DNA of 64,000 nucleotides from Coniferiporia sulphurascens (taxonomy: Eukaryota > Basidiomycota > Agaricomycetes > Hymenochaetales > Hymenochaetaceae), in the NCBI GenBank assembly GCA_002794785.1, contig NBBA01000001.1:310001-374000 (forward strand). Direction: 5' to 3'. Below are positions 11,615 through 23,325 of this stretch, piece after piece. Both the position numbers and the translations under genes were made by a program. The notes under the pieces are model-generated. The model was given only the letters and a program-made list of their open reading frames with translations, was not told the origin of the DNA and did no database searches. Numbering within the stretch: position 1 is the stretch's first letter; each line of letters starts with the position of its first letter.

Positions 11615-12350
11615 AACGCTACGTAAGCGATTTTGTTGATCAGCACCGATTTCTCCCGGGCTCTTCGGCTGCGCATTTTTGCAGGCCTTCCGTCGGCCTC
11701 TTCCCGTGCACACCAGCTCGTCTACCACTGATGGCAATGACGACATCGCTGCGACGCACGTCTCCTGCGTTGTCACACTGAGCAACCTCAAGACACAGGC
11801 TGGCAACACCGTCATTCAGGCGGGTAAGCCCGTCTCGGAGGCCCCGGCAGCTCGTGGAACCCTAGCAACACCTCGCTCTCAAAGCTGCGACCCACAGTGG
11901 CACAGGCGAGACCATGCTTAGGTATTCTGTGATGTTGAGAGACTGTTTTGTGTGAAACAAAGACGTGAAGCTCCCCAGTGCCTATACTACACAGTCTTGC
12001 CCCAGTTGTGCTCCTACATCTAGCGCTAATAAGCACCTTCAGTTGGCGGCTCAGGTTCCGAAACATTGTGCGGACGTGCGCTTCAGCTACTTCAACGGAC
12101 GCAGATGAGATCTACACTCGCTCTTGCAAAAGCCGCCTCACTTCCCCAGCCAAGATCACAGACGATGACTACGGCTTCTTGATCGGTTGTGAATCGTTCG
12201 CATTCTTTATGGACGCGTGGGTCGCGCATCTTCGGTTCGTGAAGATGAACACGTCTGGTGCAGTGGAGGGAGATATCTATGTGGAATGATGGGAACGGGG
12301 CGGATACGTTGTATAACGTGACACCGCACGATGCAGCTCCAGACGCTCTT
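11615..12350 (+). pseudogene. Relic R3
   Basis: Copy of the unrecognised R gene. Near its start it has the ACGTAAGCGATTTTG block and the RIFAGLPS-like region. Its downstream half (about 12090-12290) holds the clearest version of one segment, DDYGFLIGCESFAFFMDAWV, followed by TLYNVTPHDAAP-like sequence (about 12305-12345). The two halves are in different frames, so the copy looks dead. Confidence 0.45.
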
Positions 12351-12359
12351 CAGTGGTGG

Positions 12360-14840
12360 GTCTTTGTACTTTTTTGATTCGCTTTCTTTTTCTGGTTTAT
12401 TTGCCGCGTGAATGGACCGCACCATCGACAGAGCCTCACCGAAGTGCCGACTCTTCGGCGTCATCAACCAGTCCTGGACGCCTTCTTTCCCTCCCCCTGT
12501 CATCTCTGGTACTGCGTTCGCTACCGAGTACCATCCAGTCTCTGTCTGAACACCTCGCGACCACCAAGCACTTCATCCTTTTCCACATCTCTCTAAGGGA
12601 CAGCTCAGCACACAAAAACTTCGCGACCGAATCGTGGCAAAAAGACCCTCAGCGGTGGCCTGTCCTCGCTTGCTTTTTTCTGTCATTCTTACTTCTCCGC
12701 TAACACAACCTCAACTGGTCGGTGTACCCATTTCCTATCACCCATTACTGACAGACCACGTACATGATAAGTAGTTGACTTATGGTAATCTTACTTGGGT
12801 CTCGGCATCCTTGTATTTGTTTCTCTATATCTCGCCCGCTGGTGCTGTCAATCAATGATGTTCTCATTTTCAACGCTCACTGATGTTTCTATATGGTTCG
12901 AGTGCTTGGCACTTGATCATTCAAATTAATAAAAGCTACACATGCACATAGAGTAAAGCGAAGCGGCTGTTTCCTTTGCTGTGGTGCGCTCGGCTGTCTC
13001 CGGCTCTCGCTCACGCTCCCGTCCCCTCCGGTCTCAGTCCCGACCTCGCGTAGTGAGGTTTGAGCTCTCCCGCTCGTCTCCCCAATATTGCGTGCGTACA
13101 CATTTGCTCAGCCAAGCCAAGCCCGATAAACTCAATCATTCTGATAGATATCCACAGATATGTTTGTATGCTGCTAGACTTGAAAATGTGGACCAAGGTA
13201 TACACTCTACATGTACGAGAATCGATGCCCATCACCAACAACTATGGTGAAGCCTTCGACCGTGCAATGGTACCCGCCCTGCACGCACGCGTGAAATCCA
13301 CTGTGAAGGCACGGAAAAGGGTAGAGAAACATGGCGATGTTTGGCTGTGAGAGTTAAAAACGAGAGTAAGGTGAGCGACTGGCGCTATTTGTTCTGTATG
13401 TGTTTGTATGCTGATGATTTATACCTTATCCAGCCATAGATGAATTGAAAACAATGTCCTCTGAGCGAGCAGTTGTCCTCTCTGTGAATTTATGTATGTG
13501 CGCGATGCCTCGGGCAAGATTAGACGAGGTGTGCAGGCGTCTCTGGTGAGCCCTATTCATCTCACCTTACCATTGCTTTCACCTCACTTCCTCCGGTACA
13601 ACGATGAGGCTATGTCGCATTGCTTGCGGTGATAGAATCACCTATGAATAGATGGGATCTTGCACTTCGTCATGACAATCGAGAACGGCCACATACCAGC
13701 CAGACCCTGTGCCGAGGCAGGTCCCGAGTCCAGAGCTTTGTTCTGCTGTTCCTTGGAGACGAGCGGAGATGCTTTTGGATAGCTTATACGATTCAGGTAC
13801 TTTGTCATTATGGTGTACCATGTAAGCACCATATCCTCGCTTTTCTGCAGCAGTGGACGCTAAGGTGCACGAAGTGTTTTGCTTGACAGTCTGAGGTAGG
13901 TTGTAACTTATTCCACGCTCCTGTTTGCAACTTTCTCTAATGAAACGAACTAATCCGACTCTATTTTAGCGGCTTACGTCTCGTCGGGACTCGGGACAGA
14001 TATGTCTTCCACAGGAATATCAACGACAGGATCTGTTGGAATTCAGCAATTCGCGGCGCAAGCGAATGCACTCCGTATCCAAGTATATCTTTGTGCCAGT
14101 AGATAATCGCGCGAGGGAAACCGAGCGCGCATACAACAGGAAAAATCTTACGAAAAACAATTCAAACTCCGACGCCATCTCGGCATTTCAACATGATCCT
14201 CTCAAGCGTATCAAAGTTTTCCGTTTCTCCGCAGCGCTGGACGTGACACTTTGGTAGATGGTCATCTCTGCCGCCATGCTAGCAACATATTACTGCTCGA
14301 AATCGTAGCATCTATGTACAGTAAGTACCAAGTTCATAGTATCCTCTGGTGTTACTGGTAGCGCCGGTCTTTCCCCCCTTTTCATCCTCTACCTAACTTT
14401 TGGTAAGACTACTATTTACAGTCCAGGCTTCGATAAAGTTATGATTAGGAACAGGCGGAGCGTCTCGGACTTTATTCAGGAACTGAGGCGAAAAGCTACT
14501 CATCAGCAGACCATCAGTGTTTGAATTAATATGTACTAAGTGATCGGTATTCTTAGATCTTTCCTGCAGAATTAATCAGCCGCACTGCGCGAGCCGCAGT
14601 GGCATGCACAGTGGTTATCTCTAATTAAAAGTGGTGAGGGTGTATTGAACCAATCGGCTACATGTGACGAAGGATGATACTTTGAGTTGTTTTGATTAGA
14701 GATGAAATGCGGGCCGACCTGAGTCGTGTCTCTAAGGCTGGTTTCTGCTATGTTACTATATCACAGGCTATGAATTATTATCTCAGTGGTAAGCCCCAAC
14801 AGAAATTTTACCGTGAGGTTAAAGATTGAAAACATATAGT
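12360..14840. other. U3 spacer with unassigned open frames
   Basis: A longer spacer than in other units. An open frame at 13060-13350 contains MWTKVYTLHVRESMPIT and is distantly repeated at 8700, 39460 and 43340, where it is broken. I do not recognise it. The 13858-14270 part is shared with the U1 spacer. A mini-LTR sits at 14034-14193. Confidence 0.4.
14029..14198 (+). mobile_element. Mini-LTR-like insertion, 160 bp
   Basis: The element spans 14034-14193, TGTTGGAATT to ATTTCAACA, and is the same family as 6854-7024. Flanks are GGATC and TGATC (four of five bases match). Without it the surrounding sequence joins to match 3280-3340 in U1. Confidence 0.7.
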
Positions 14841-14847
14841 CTTTTTG

Positions 14848-14857
14848 CTATATAAGC
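14848..14857 (+). promoter_or_regulatory. TATA box of D3
   Basis: CTATATAAGCTCGACAC-type core promoter, about 110 nt ahead of the D3 ATG and matching U1. Confidence 0.55.
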
Positions 14858-14961
14858 TCGACACGGGCGCAAGTCCTCCCCGAAGAAAATTACCACCATC
14901 CATTCGGACTTGCCTTCTAGTTCGTACGTTACGTGCACATCGGACTACATTGCTACCTAAA

Positions 14962-16602
14962 ATGCTTTGGATTCGGTCTGACGTGGAGCCTATGGATCCC
15001 AGTTAAATTCCCTCTTGGCTTTCTTACAGTGCGCAGGGAGCGTATGTCCAAGCTGCAATCGCTACAGCTCTTTGTTACGATACCAGTTGAATCTATAACA
15101 AATCCGATCGTCGGAAACCCTTTTGATTGTTTTTTTAGTCACCACATTTGATAAAGAGGCACGTATACTTCTAATACCAGCTTGCTTCTTCATTAATTAT
15201 ATCTGTCACAATGACTCAGTTTAAATACTTTTGGGTGAGTGTCGCCAGTGCGGCTTTGCACAATCGCTAACTATGTTTACATTCGGGTCCAAAAAGAGTT
15301 CTCCCCACAAGACCACCAGCATAGTCTATTTTCTGGTAAGTAAATGCCACATCTATCGTTTTCTACAGACTGCTGACCAAGCACGCATCTTCCGCAGAAT
15401 CGGTACATAGGGATTGTTTCTGCATTGGCGTATATACCGAGTGAGCTTGCCGTTTTAAACTCGACCTCGCACGACAAAACTCTAGTTATTGAATTGGGTT
15501 TAGTTGACTCGGATCACGCCAGTATAACCCGGTACGTATGCTACGGAATCGTATTTGTATCGCGATCTAATAATTATGATCTTTCAGATGTAAGAGGATG
15601 TCTTTCTTCATCACAGCCTGCGTTGTTGAGGATCTAGGCAATTTTTCCACATGGGCTGGGAATTTAGGAGGTGAGCATCTGGTCCTGTTTTTTTCAATGA
15701 CAGAAAGGCTAATGGTGGTGCTGAACTCAGACTGGATGACAATTATTCTGATAGACTGTAAGGAGCTTCTTTCTATCTCTTTTCACATTATCCCGAAGCT
15801 CTTATGACAGATATTCTCTTGATGAGGGTCCTCGCATTATGGTCGGGAGGTATTTAGCTTTACTTTAAAGTTTCTATATAAGCCCCGTGGCTGGATCTCA
15901 GATCTTGACAGAAAGGAAACTGGCCGTGTACCTCAAAGCTTCGTTTGCTGTAGAATCCATCTTCATGCTAGGGATTATGGTCGACTCAACTAAAAGAGAG
16001 AAAGGTAGGCAAAAAGTGTATAATTTCGGTCTAGGAGCTTATAGTCAGCGGAATAGTATCTGTAGTAGGTGCAGAAGGGTATACATTTTGCGGAGAAGAC
16101 GGCTTTACTCCTCCTTTATTCGAGACTCTTTACTGGTTCGTCCACAATGCCGCTTAGTGGTTTCATGCTTACATCTTGACAGGACGGCTCCGCTTATATT
16201 TGAGCTTCTACTGCTTATTCTGGCTCTCTACAAAGCCACTTCTCTGTGGCGGGAATCGGGTAGTTTTAAAGGCGCCAGTCTTGTTAAAGCCCTCATCCTC
16301 GATCAAGTGTTTTATTTTGCAGTGTAACTATTTCAATTTTCTTTCTTTCAGCTGATTTGACATCGTTTTTCAGCGTAATGATATGCAGTGTAGCACACAT
16401 CACATCGAACTGGGTGGACCAATCTCTCTCCTCAAACGCAGCGTCCAATATCGCACCGCAGCTGTTAGTATCCACTACCTTGCCCTGCATAGTGGGTTGC
16501 CGATTGTTGGTACACTTGAATGAGGCTGCCGAAAGAGGAGTCAACGGAAGCACGAGCTACAGGGCTCGGAGTCGGAGTGTAAGCGACATACAGTTTGCAT
16601 AG
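14962..16602 (+). pseudogene. D3: DUF6533-like gene with an early stop
   Basis: Third D copy. Exon 1 reads MLWIRSDVEPMDPS and then TAA at 15004-15006, where sister copies have GAA. No alternative ATG keeps the conserved N-terminus. The rest is well preserved: FKYFW, SSPRKTTSIVYFL, NRYIGIVSALAYIP, SDWMTIILID, LTERKLAVYLKASFAVESIF (about 15904), RTAPLIFELLLLILALYK (about 16180) and the last exon to SVSDIQFA (16357-16602). A single nonsense change suggests recent inactivation, or a sequencing error if one wishes to test it. Confidence 0.7.
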
Positions 16603-17263
16603 ATCCTGGTTTGGGTTTTGTCGTGTTTCTCCACTGACTTAGAAACACTGTGTGCAAGTATAGGGTGAATCGCATCCGAAATACTTAGTGACCCTTCCGA
16701 TTGCTTTCATCTATTTATTGTATGATTTGTCCCGATTCCGATTTTCCCGTAGCCTTTCCCGCTTTTCCCTTCTTCAGTGTCCCTTTGACTGCCTGTAGGA
16801 CTTGCACTCGAACACGTCTAAACAAACCTTCTCATACTTTCCTTACTGTGCCATTTTAATTTATAAGCAATGTATACATGTGTAATCGAATGTGTACACT
16901 TAAAATTCATGTCGCTTCCTGAGCGTCATGACTGATATCACTCCACCCATGCTCCGCGCGTCCCAAGAATCTGCTTTGATACTCGAAATGTGCACAGGAT
17001 TTCAGCTGCAGACATGTGCCGCTCAAAGACTGAGAAAATGATCGGACCAGAGCAACATTCATTGCTTGGACTCATGATTAGCCCCGGTTCATGTTCAGAT
17101 TCTGTGTCCACTGAACTTGCATCGTTATCTATTAGATACCTATTTGCCGGTGTCTATGAGAAGAAAGGGAAGGGCGAGTGCCGGCCGCTCCAAGCGGCTC
17201 CGTCTCCCATCGAGTCGCCCGAGCCGAGGAAGCAAGACGGCAATGCGGGGCAGGTGGCACTAG
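16603..17263. other. 3' flank of D3 and leader of split unit U4
   Basis: The conserved D 3' flank, then the U4 leader from about 16977. It reaches GCGGGGCAGGTG at 17252-17263, where homology to U2 and U5 stops abruptly. It resumes near 37790 with GTGACTTGGAGTAAAGG. Confidence 0.6.
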
Positions 17264-17753
17264 TCACTGCGTTTCATGCACGCCTACGCCACCGTGTCGT
17301 AGGCTTCCGTAGATGGCCTGACCGGCCTACAGCACGTGTTCGTAGATGACCTAGGAAATTTTGAGATGCGTATGTGATCTTAAAAATACACCATGCTACG
17401 ACCCAATGTCGTAGCTGAGCTTGCATAAAATTTGACTAGGTCAGCTAGGCATCCTACAGTCTAGGTTACCTAGTCAGATAGTTAGTAGGTTGTCATAGGT
17501 GTGACTTCAGTTGTCCCATATATAGCGCTGGTAAACCAATATTATATTGATTTTATTAGTAAATAATTACAAGTAAACCCCTTTCAAATATGGCCTACTG
17601 TCATCCACAAGCCAAACCACTAGGGGGTGAGTCAAATGTAATATATTGTACATCATAGTTATCATGGAAGGGTTGCCTTGCAATGTGGTTGGCCCACAAC
17701 TGCAGACTCAGATACACATGGCCAGATGTTCTGGCAGCCCAATCCATCTGAAG

Positions 17754-18021
17754 ATTCTTATTAAATAAATATAAATGTTACGATATAAATAACGGATGGT
17801 CATATGAACAACCATCTTACTAAGTAAATGATAATGCAATGATAACGCAATACGAATAGGAGCTATGATAGTTATAGTATATGTAGCTCACGGTAGATGT
17901 ATATAAGGAGAGCTGGTCTCTACCATGAAATACATTGGTTTATGCTGATAACCCACCTTCGCCTCAACTTCACCACTGCACCTCATCATCTACCACAATG
18001 TGTGTAGATTTTAAGAATTCT
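17754..18021 (+). repeat. Copia solo LTR, TSD ATTCT
   Basis: The LTR spans 17759-18016 (258 bp), TATTAAATA to TTTTAAGA, flanked by perfect ATTCT repeats (17754-17758, 18017-18021). It is the same family as the LTRs at 1051, 44453 and 49642, but more diverged. It fixes the true LTR ends of the family. Confidence 0.9.
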
Positions 18022-18138
18022 AAACACAAGTGTAAGTGTGAGAGGGAGCCTGAAAGAGAGCACCGGCATGGATGTACACTGAGTGCGAACGGCACTGGTG
18101 CACACAACTCATGTGCAAGCACGAGTATGAGTGCTAGT

Positions 18139-18900
18139 GCTAGCACGGCATTCATCCATCTCAACTGTAAGGTTGGCTGACACTCAAGCAATACCATCCC
18201 CACCGATGGCATCTCGCAGGAGGTGCGCTGCCAAGTTAGTGCGACTTCCATTTCCCCCCCGGAGAAAGTAATTTGCGGGGGCATTGTCTGGCGACTGGCA
18301 ACATCTCGATGGCCGCAAATGAGGCGAGAGGGGGGTGATTGCCTCTCCGATCTCCGCACCCCACTGCCTAAGATAATATGTCTCTTCCAAGTCTTCATCC
18401 TTGTATAAATCCACAAGTCCGTCGGAGCAGAGCAGGAGTGCCACGTCCACGGTTCCATCGTCCGCTTGGAATATGCCATCCTTTGCGTCAAACGATTCCT
18501 GGGTGGGCTGACAACCGGGTCTACACAGGCGACGGTAGGACACCTGAGGGATATTTGACAAATAGGGCGGCGTGATATTTCGGTCAATGTACTCCTCGGA
18601 GAGTCTGGACGCCCAGAACTCCTTTGTATGCATGAGCACGCAGTGCAAGTAAATGGCAGGAAGCTTCATCCAAGTGTCGCCAAGGGCTTCGTTATATATG
18701 GGCGCTACAGTTAATAAGTCGCATTTTTAGACTGTCGTTGGAAGACTTACCTCGAGTAGGAGCCAAGAAACCCAGGACGTGTTTGTCAAGGACACACTCC
18801 TTTTGTCGGGGTGCCCTTCCTCAATATGGCGTAACTTGTCCGCATTCCTGCCGTTGTGGACATCGGTTATCCGGTGAGCGGCAAATGAACCATCTGGACA
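18139..18900 (-). pseudogene. PP2C-family protein phosphatase, C-terminal fragment
   Basis: A broken PPM/PP2C-type Ser/Thr phosphatase, probably of the pyruvate-dehydrogenase-phosphatase-like group. Reading on the minus strand: PDGSFAAHRITDVHNGRN, then EEGHPDK, a frameshift near 18803, VLDKHVLGFLAPTR, a 46-nt intron (18750-18705, gtaagt..tgtag), EALGDTWMKLPA, SYRRL, the metal-binding block VALLLCSDGLVDLY, NLAAHLLRDAIGGD, then TGA at 18186-18184, followed in frame by VSANLTVEMDE. The usual WMDDTT end is missing, and so is the N-terminal half with its first metal ligands. It lies inside an inverted-repeat element, which suggests a captured host gene. Confidence 0.8.
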
Positions 18901-19605
18901 CCTTCAGATAGGGTCTGGGGAGCATATGGTGAAGAAAAGGTCAGCCATCTATTTTGTGGCCGAGATGATCACACAAGAGGTCGAAGAGTACCTTCAGATA
19001 GACGATTGTAGTTCTTCAAAAACCAGTGCCACGGGAAGAGGGAAAAGAGACAGACAGATAGAGGGTGTCCCGTTTGTGTCGGGTTCCTGAGGTGTCCTCA
19101 ATGAAGTTCTGCATAGAGGTCTTTGAATGACTTACCTGCAAGGATGGATGTAGGCACATTTATTGAGCCCACACAGACCAACTTGTAGGCTGGATGGTGA
19201 ATGTCATAGGTTAAGTCATTCAAGGATGCAGAGAATTTCTAAGTGGGATGATGACATAATCAATCTAGCCTACAACTTGATTTACTACCCCGACTTAGAT
19301 CACCTACACAACCTAGGCTAAAAATTGAGCATCCTAGGCTATCTCATCCAGCCTGTGCATAGTAGCCTACACTAATCTAATGGAGTAGATCACCTACAGA
19401 AGCCTAGGCCAAATTTTTAGATGACTTAAGCTGTACTCAGATAGTTTTTGTCTAGGTCAACTCAACCGTTTGGTTGTATGCTGGCTTAACCTATCTAATC
19501 TAGCCTACAACAAGAATTTTCCTAGCTGGGCTACACTAATTTGAGATCAGGTGATGTAGGTCACTTAATCCGGCCTACGGCAGCTGTCATAGATGAGCGT
19601 GAAAC

Positions 19606-20109
19606 ACAGTCACTGCATTCCCGCTCTAACTAGCAGTGTATTTTTGGCCCTGGATACGCTGTCTGCCATTATGTAGTTTGAGACAAACCTAGGATACCTA
19701 AATCCAGTATAGAATTGGTCAGCTTATATATTCTAACCCGAACTATTAAGGGTGTGAACCAGATGCTCCATTAGGAGGTGCATATAGATGATCTGCATCT
19801 AGCTGGAACCATCTCAATGCAGAGGGTATGCATATAGTCTGCTTTAGGTCGTAACACATGAGCTAAGTTCACCTGGACGAGACCGCTTAAAGGTGGTCTG
19901 ATGGCACCAGTCGGTTTAGGCGCAGCTATTAGGCCTATGCTTAGCTAGATTTAAAGTATTATAGATGCTCTAGCACTAGGCTTGAATACCACTGGGAATT
20001 AGGTATACACCCAGCTAGACAGGCCCAGAATAGTTGACTGTATGCACGCCTCAAGCTTAAGCTTGCGAGATGCCATTCAGGCCTAGGAGCTTTCCTCAGG
20101 GACGGCATG
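19606..20109. other. Unassigned sequence between elements
   Basis: No gene, repeat or motif that I can support. The composition is neutral. Confidence 0.4.
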
Positions 20110-21236
20110 TGTTACAATTTTCCTTTACTTTCCTCTACTGCGCTGACTCACTTCCTCTTCGTCATCATCAGTCAGCACAACTCCCCCATTTCTCTGCCTT
20201 ACTCATCCTTATTCGCCCTGCACCATAAGACACCATGATGATGCCTTATTGCACCATCATGACGTGCTTTGCTTACTGATCACTGTACTTGTATTACCAA
20301 GGCCTTCCTTGAGTTTCCATGACCTTCCATAGTCTGGTAAACATACCTAACCAAGTCGCTACAGTAGCAAACACATAGAGTAGCATATAAGCATGTAACT
20401 TCAGTAGCACAAGCCCTAAGCTTGTGCTCTTTGTTCATACAAGCTGTTAAGCTCAACAGTTACGCGGTGATCGACGTCGGGGCTTCCTGATCGTCGGAAC
20501 TGATGGTACGGCAACAGGGCTTCCTAGATGTCGTAAGTTGAGGGTGATCGTCGATGGGGCTTCCTGATTGGCGATGTGGACGTGGTGTGCTTCTATAGTG
20601 AGTTGGGTTACAACGAAGCGACTAATGGCCAAGAGGCACACAGTAGACTGGTGGTAACAGATAATGGGCTTGTATGAACAAAGAGCACAAGCTTAGGGCT
20701 TGTGCTACTGAAGTTACATGCTTATATGCTACTCTATGTGTTTACTACTGTAGCGGCCTGTGTAGGGTAGTTTACCAGACTATGGAAGGTCATGGAAACC
20801 CAAGGAATGCCTTGGTAATACAAGTAGGGCTATCAGTAAGTAAAGCACGTCATGGTGATGCAATAAGGCGTCATCATGGCGTCTTATGGCGTAGGGCGAA
20901 TAAGGATGAGTAAGGCAGAGAAATGGGGGAGTTGCGCTGACTGATGATGACGAATGGGAAGTGAGTCAGTGCAGTAGAGGAAAGTAAAGGAAAATTGTAA
21001 CACAAGCCCATTATCTGCTACCACCAGTCTACTGTGCACCAGTGTGCCACAAGTCGCTTCTTCATAACCTGACTCATCCTCAGAAGCCTACCACATCCAC
21101 ATTGCCAATCAGGAAGCCTCACCGGCGATCACCCTCGACTTACAACACCTGGGAAGCCCCGTTGCCGTAACTACCAGCCCGACGATCAGGAAGCCCCAAC
21201 GTTGATCACCGTGTAACCATTGAGCTTAACAGCATG
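20105..21236 (-). repeat. Solo LTR (family L), split by a second copy, TSD GCATG
   Basis: The outer LTR spans 20110-21231 on the minus strand, beginning TGTTACAATTTTCC and ending GAGCTTAACA on the plus strand, with perfect GCATG duplications (20105-20109, 21232-21236). It is interrupted by an opposite-strand copy of the same LTR at 20445-21002. Without the interruption it is about 560 bp, as at 49751 and 27052. No internal retrotransposon sequence remains. Confidence 0.9.
20440..21007 (+). repeat. Solo LTR (family L), nested, TSD CAAGC
   Basis: 558-bp LTR at 20445-21002, TGTTAAGCTC to TTGTAACA, flanked by perfect CAAGC repeats (20440-20444, 21003-21007). It is inserted in reverse orientation into an older LTR of the same family. 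It carries a perfect hairpin-prone stretch AGCACAAGCTTAGGGCTTGTGCT (split here: AGCACAAGC, then GCTTGTGCT). Confidence 0.92.
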
Positions 21237-22510
21237 TGCTATTAATGTGCAATAGGAAGTCATTACATTGTTTATAAGTGAATACAAAATTATTAGTACT
21301 AGTTGTATGGAGAAGTGTGAAAGTGTAGGAAGTCCGGGTAATGTGTAATACAAATCAATCGACACACCATTTCCATGACAAATAAGTTGGCAAAGCGATG
21401 TGTCAAATAACATGCGGCCATTTACGCAACTGGGCGCAAGGGGGCCGGGTGGTTGAACAATGAAAAAACGCGCAAAGGCGCATGAAAAAAAGCTCAGAAT
21501 TTGAGAAAAAAAAACAGAATATCCTAGTATAATGCAAACTAAACATTCAAATTTAAATGCCAACAAAGTGTCCATCCTCACGGCGCAGGCCCTTATGATG
21601 CATTGGTTGAGCAGAGTGGTAAGTGAAAAAAAAGGGACCACATACTGTCAAAACGAATGGTATGTGATAAGTCTCCTTGACTGGATGACCCCTGCAACTG
21701 ACGGTGAAGGTAACCGTCAAGTGGTTATGACCATCCATGAATGAATGATGAATTGTAGAACTAAATGGAAACTTATTAGTACATTAAAAAGCGCAATACC
21801 AAGAAAACATACCAAATAAAAACTCTCCTCAAACCTGTGCCATACAGCCTGGCCCCCAAGCTAGAAGCCACCACTTCGCACAGAGCTTGGAGCTTGGGCA
21901 AAGACGAATAAAAGCGATTGTCGATCCAATTGGCTTGCATGGCAGGGAGTCTGCGAGATGGCAGGTGGGTGGGCGGGTTTGCGGATGAGAGAGTGAGTGA
22001 AAAAGAGAAAAAAAAGGCAAAGAGATGGACAGAAGAGTCTAGGTGCATGAAAGAGAAGTTAAACGGTAAAAAAACGCTCCGTATGATGAGGCGGCAGGCA
22101 AGAAAAAGGCGGGAGGAGGAGAGGGCGTAGGGACGAGGGGGCTGCATGTCACAAGTGCCGAGGATGTGACCTCGGATGCAGGCGCGCACCCCCGGTGCAC
22201 TTACACCCTTGTGAGTGATCACTGCGGATGCTCCTGCAGGAGATCTCTGAGCGGTTGCCACTACATGGCCATCGCTCCACTGGAGAGGGGAGTTTAAACC
22301 TACCCACTTATATTTATATTCATCTGTCTCCCTTAAGCAAGGAAGGGTTCATGTTTCTGTTGAAACCTGCATTAAGGCTTGTATCCTTAATTCTATGGCT
22401 GAACACACAGATTCTGTGAGCATACAACTATAATTCTCCTGTTACTCAACTCATGTTCAAGAGTATCATATCATCTGTGAACCTTGGTGTAATTTTGAAA
22501 GATGGGGGGA
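21237..22510. other. Unassigned, possible internal end of an LTR element
   Basis: No gene recognised. The minus-strand open frames (21186-21641, 21776-22261) are low-complexity and lack family features. The last bases, GATGGGGGGA (22501-22510), look like a polypurine tract just ahead of TGTTGAAG. Confidence 0.3.
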
Positions 22511-23006
22511 TGTTGAAGTAGCCCGACATTCACAGGGCCCTAGGGTTAAAGTGCAGTATCGACACTGTATGCTGCAACTACATGCACTGACGACTGGTCA
22601 GGTATCTGTAAAATTGAACAAGCTCAAGGTCAGATGTATGCTCCTTACCAAGGCATAAGCTGTGCGTCGATCATCCGGGCCTTAAGGTTTTCAGACTCCA
22701 TGGCCCTGTGTTAATAACTTATATTAAATGTTCCCACTTATTATTTGACCAATCAACATTGATGCCCATGTCGAGCTCGATTTACCTTGTGAGCACAGTC
22801 CAAATACATGTTCCTCTAAGGATCTAGTCCTTGGCAGGAGGGCGGCACAGGTATTGATGGAGGCAGTGAAATGATCGATGCACAGGTTTGTATCTCTTGA
22901 TTGCTATGCGGCCAAGGCCCAATTAGTCACCCAGCATCCCCGGAACTGTCCAAAATGCACAGCTTGTAAATGGAACCAGAAGCTCATTAATGTACTTGCT
23001 GGAACA
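22511..23006 (+). repeat. Candidate 3' LTR of another element
   Basis: It starts TGTTGAAGTAGCC directly after a GGGGGGA tract and may end CTGGAACA at 23006. TG...CA ends and the purine tract are the only support. No second copy is seen in the window. Confidence 0.3.
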
Positions 23007-23325
23007 AAAAAATAATTCACGCATCTAGTGGCACCAATTACATTTTTTCAAGAAGTTTATAAGCCCCCCGTCCTGCCTTGCAGTGCCAGCGCCTTTACTC
23101 CCATGTCACCTTGCCATAATCAAATTTGTTACCCTATACACGGAATTAGCTGGGCAGTTGATAGGATGAGGAGACCGACTCTCACATCACATCCAACTGG
23201 CACATGTGCAGAACCGAGCCAGACACAGCCTTCGCCATATGCCCGGATTGTGACATGGTAGTCCCGGCTGTGTATAGTCGAGCTGAAATAGTGTTGTGGA
23301 CTATGAAAGAAAAAATTGAGACGAC

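Larger units (their letters stand above)
17264..19605. mobile_element. Inverted-repeat DNA element carrying a PP2C gene fragment
   Basis: The left end (TCACTGCGTTTCATGC, about 17270) and the reverse complement of the right end (TGACTGTGTTTCACGC, about 19605) are imperfect inverted repeats. Both arms are full of CCTAGG, GTAGATGACC and GGCCTAC-like motifs (17290-17480, 19270-19590), resembling subterminal repeats. Between the arms are a Copia solo LTR and a phosphatase pseudogene on the minus strand. No transposase is seen, so it would be non-autonomous. The superfamily is not determined and no target duplication was found. Confidence 0.5.

Noticed and set aside
17264..17276. Calling the left edge a confirmed CACTA terminus because it contains CACTAG
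   Set aside because: The matching right edge is only partly similar and no 2-3 bp target duplication could be shown.
21776..22261. 161-codon minus-strand open frame as a gene
   Set aside because: Low-complexity composition, no domain, no conserved copy, and no clear splice or promoter context.
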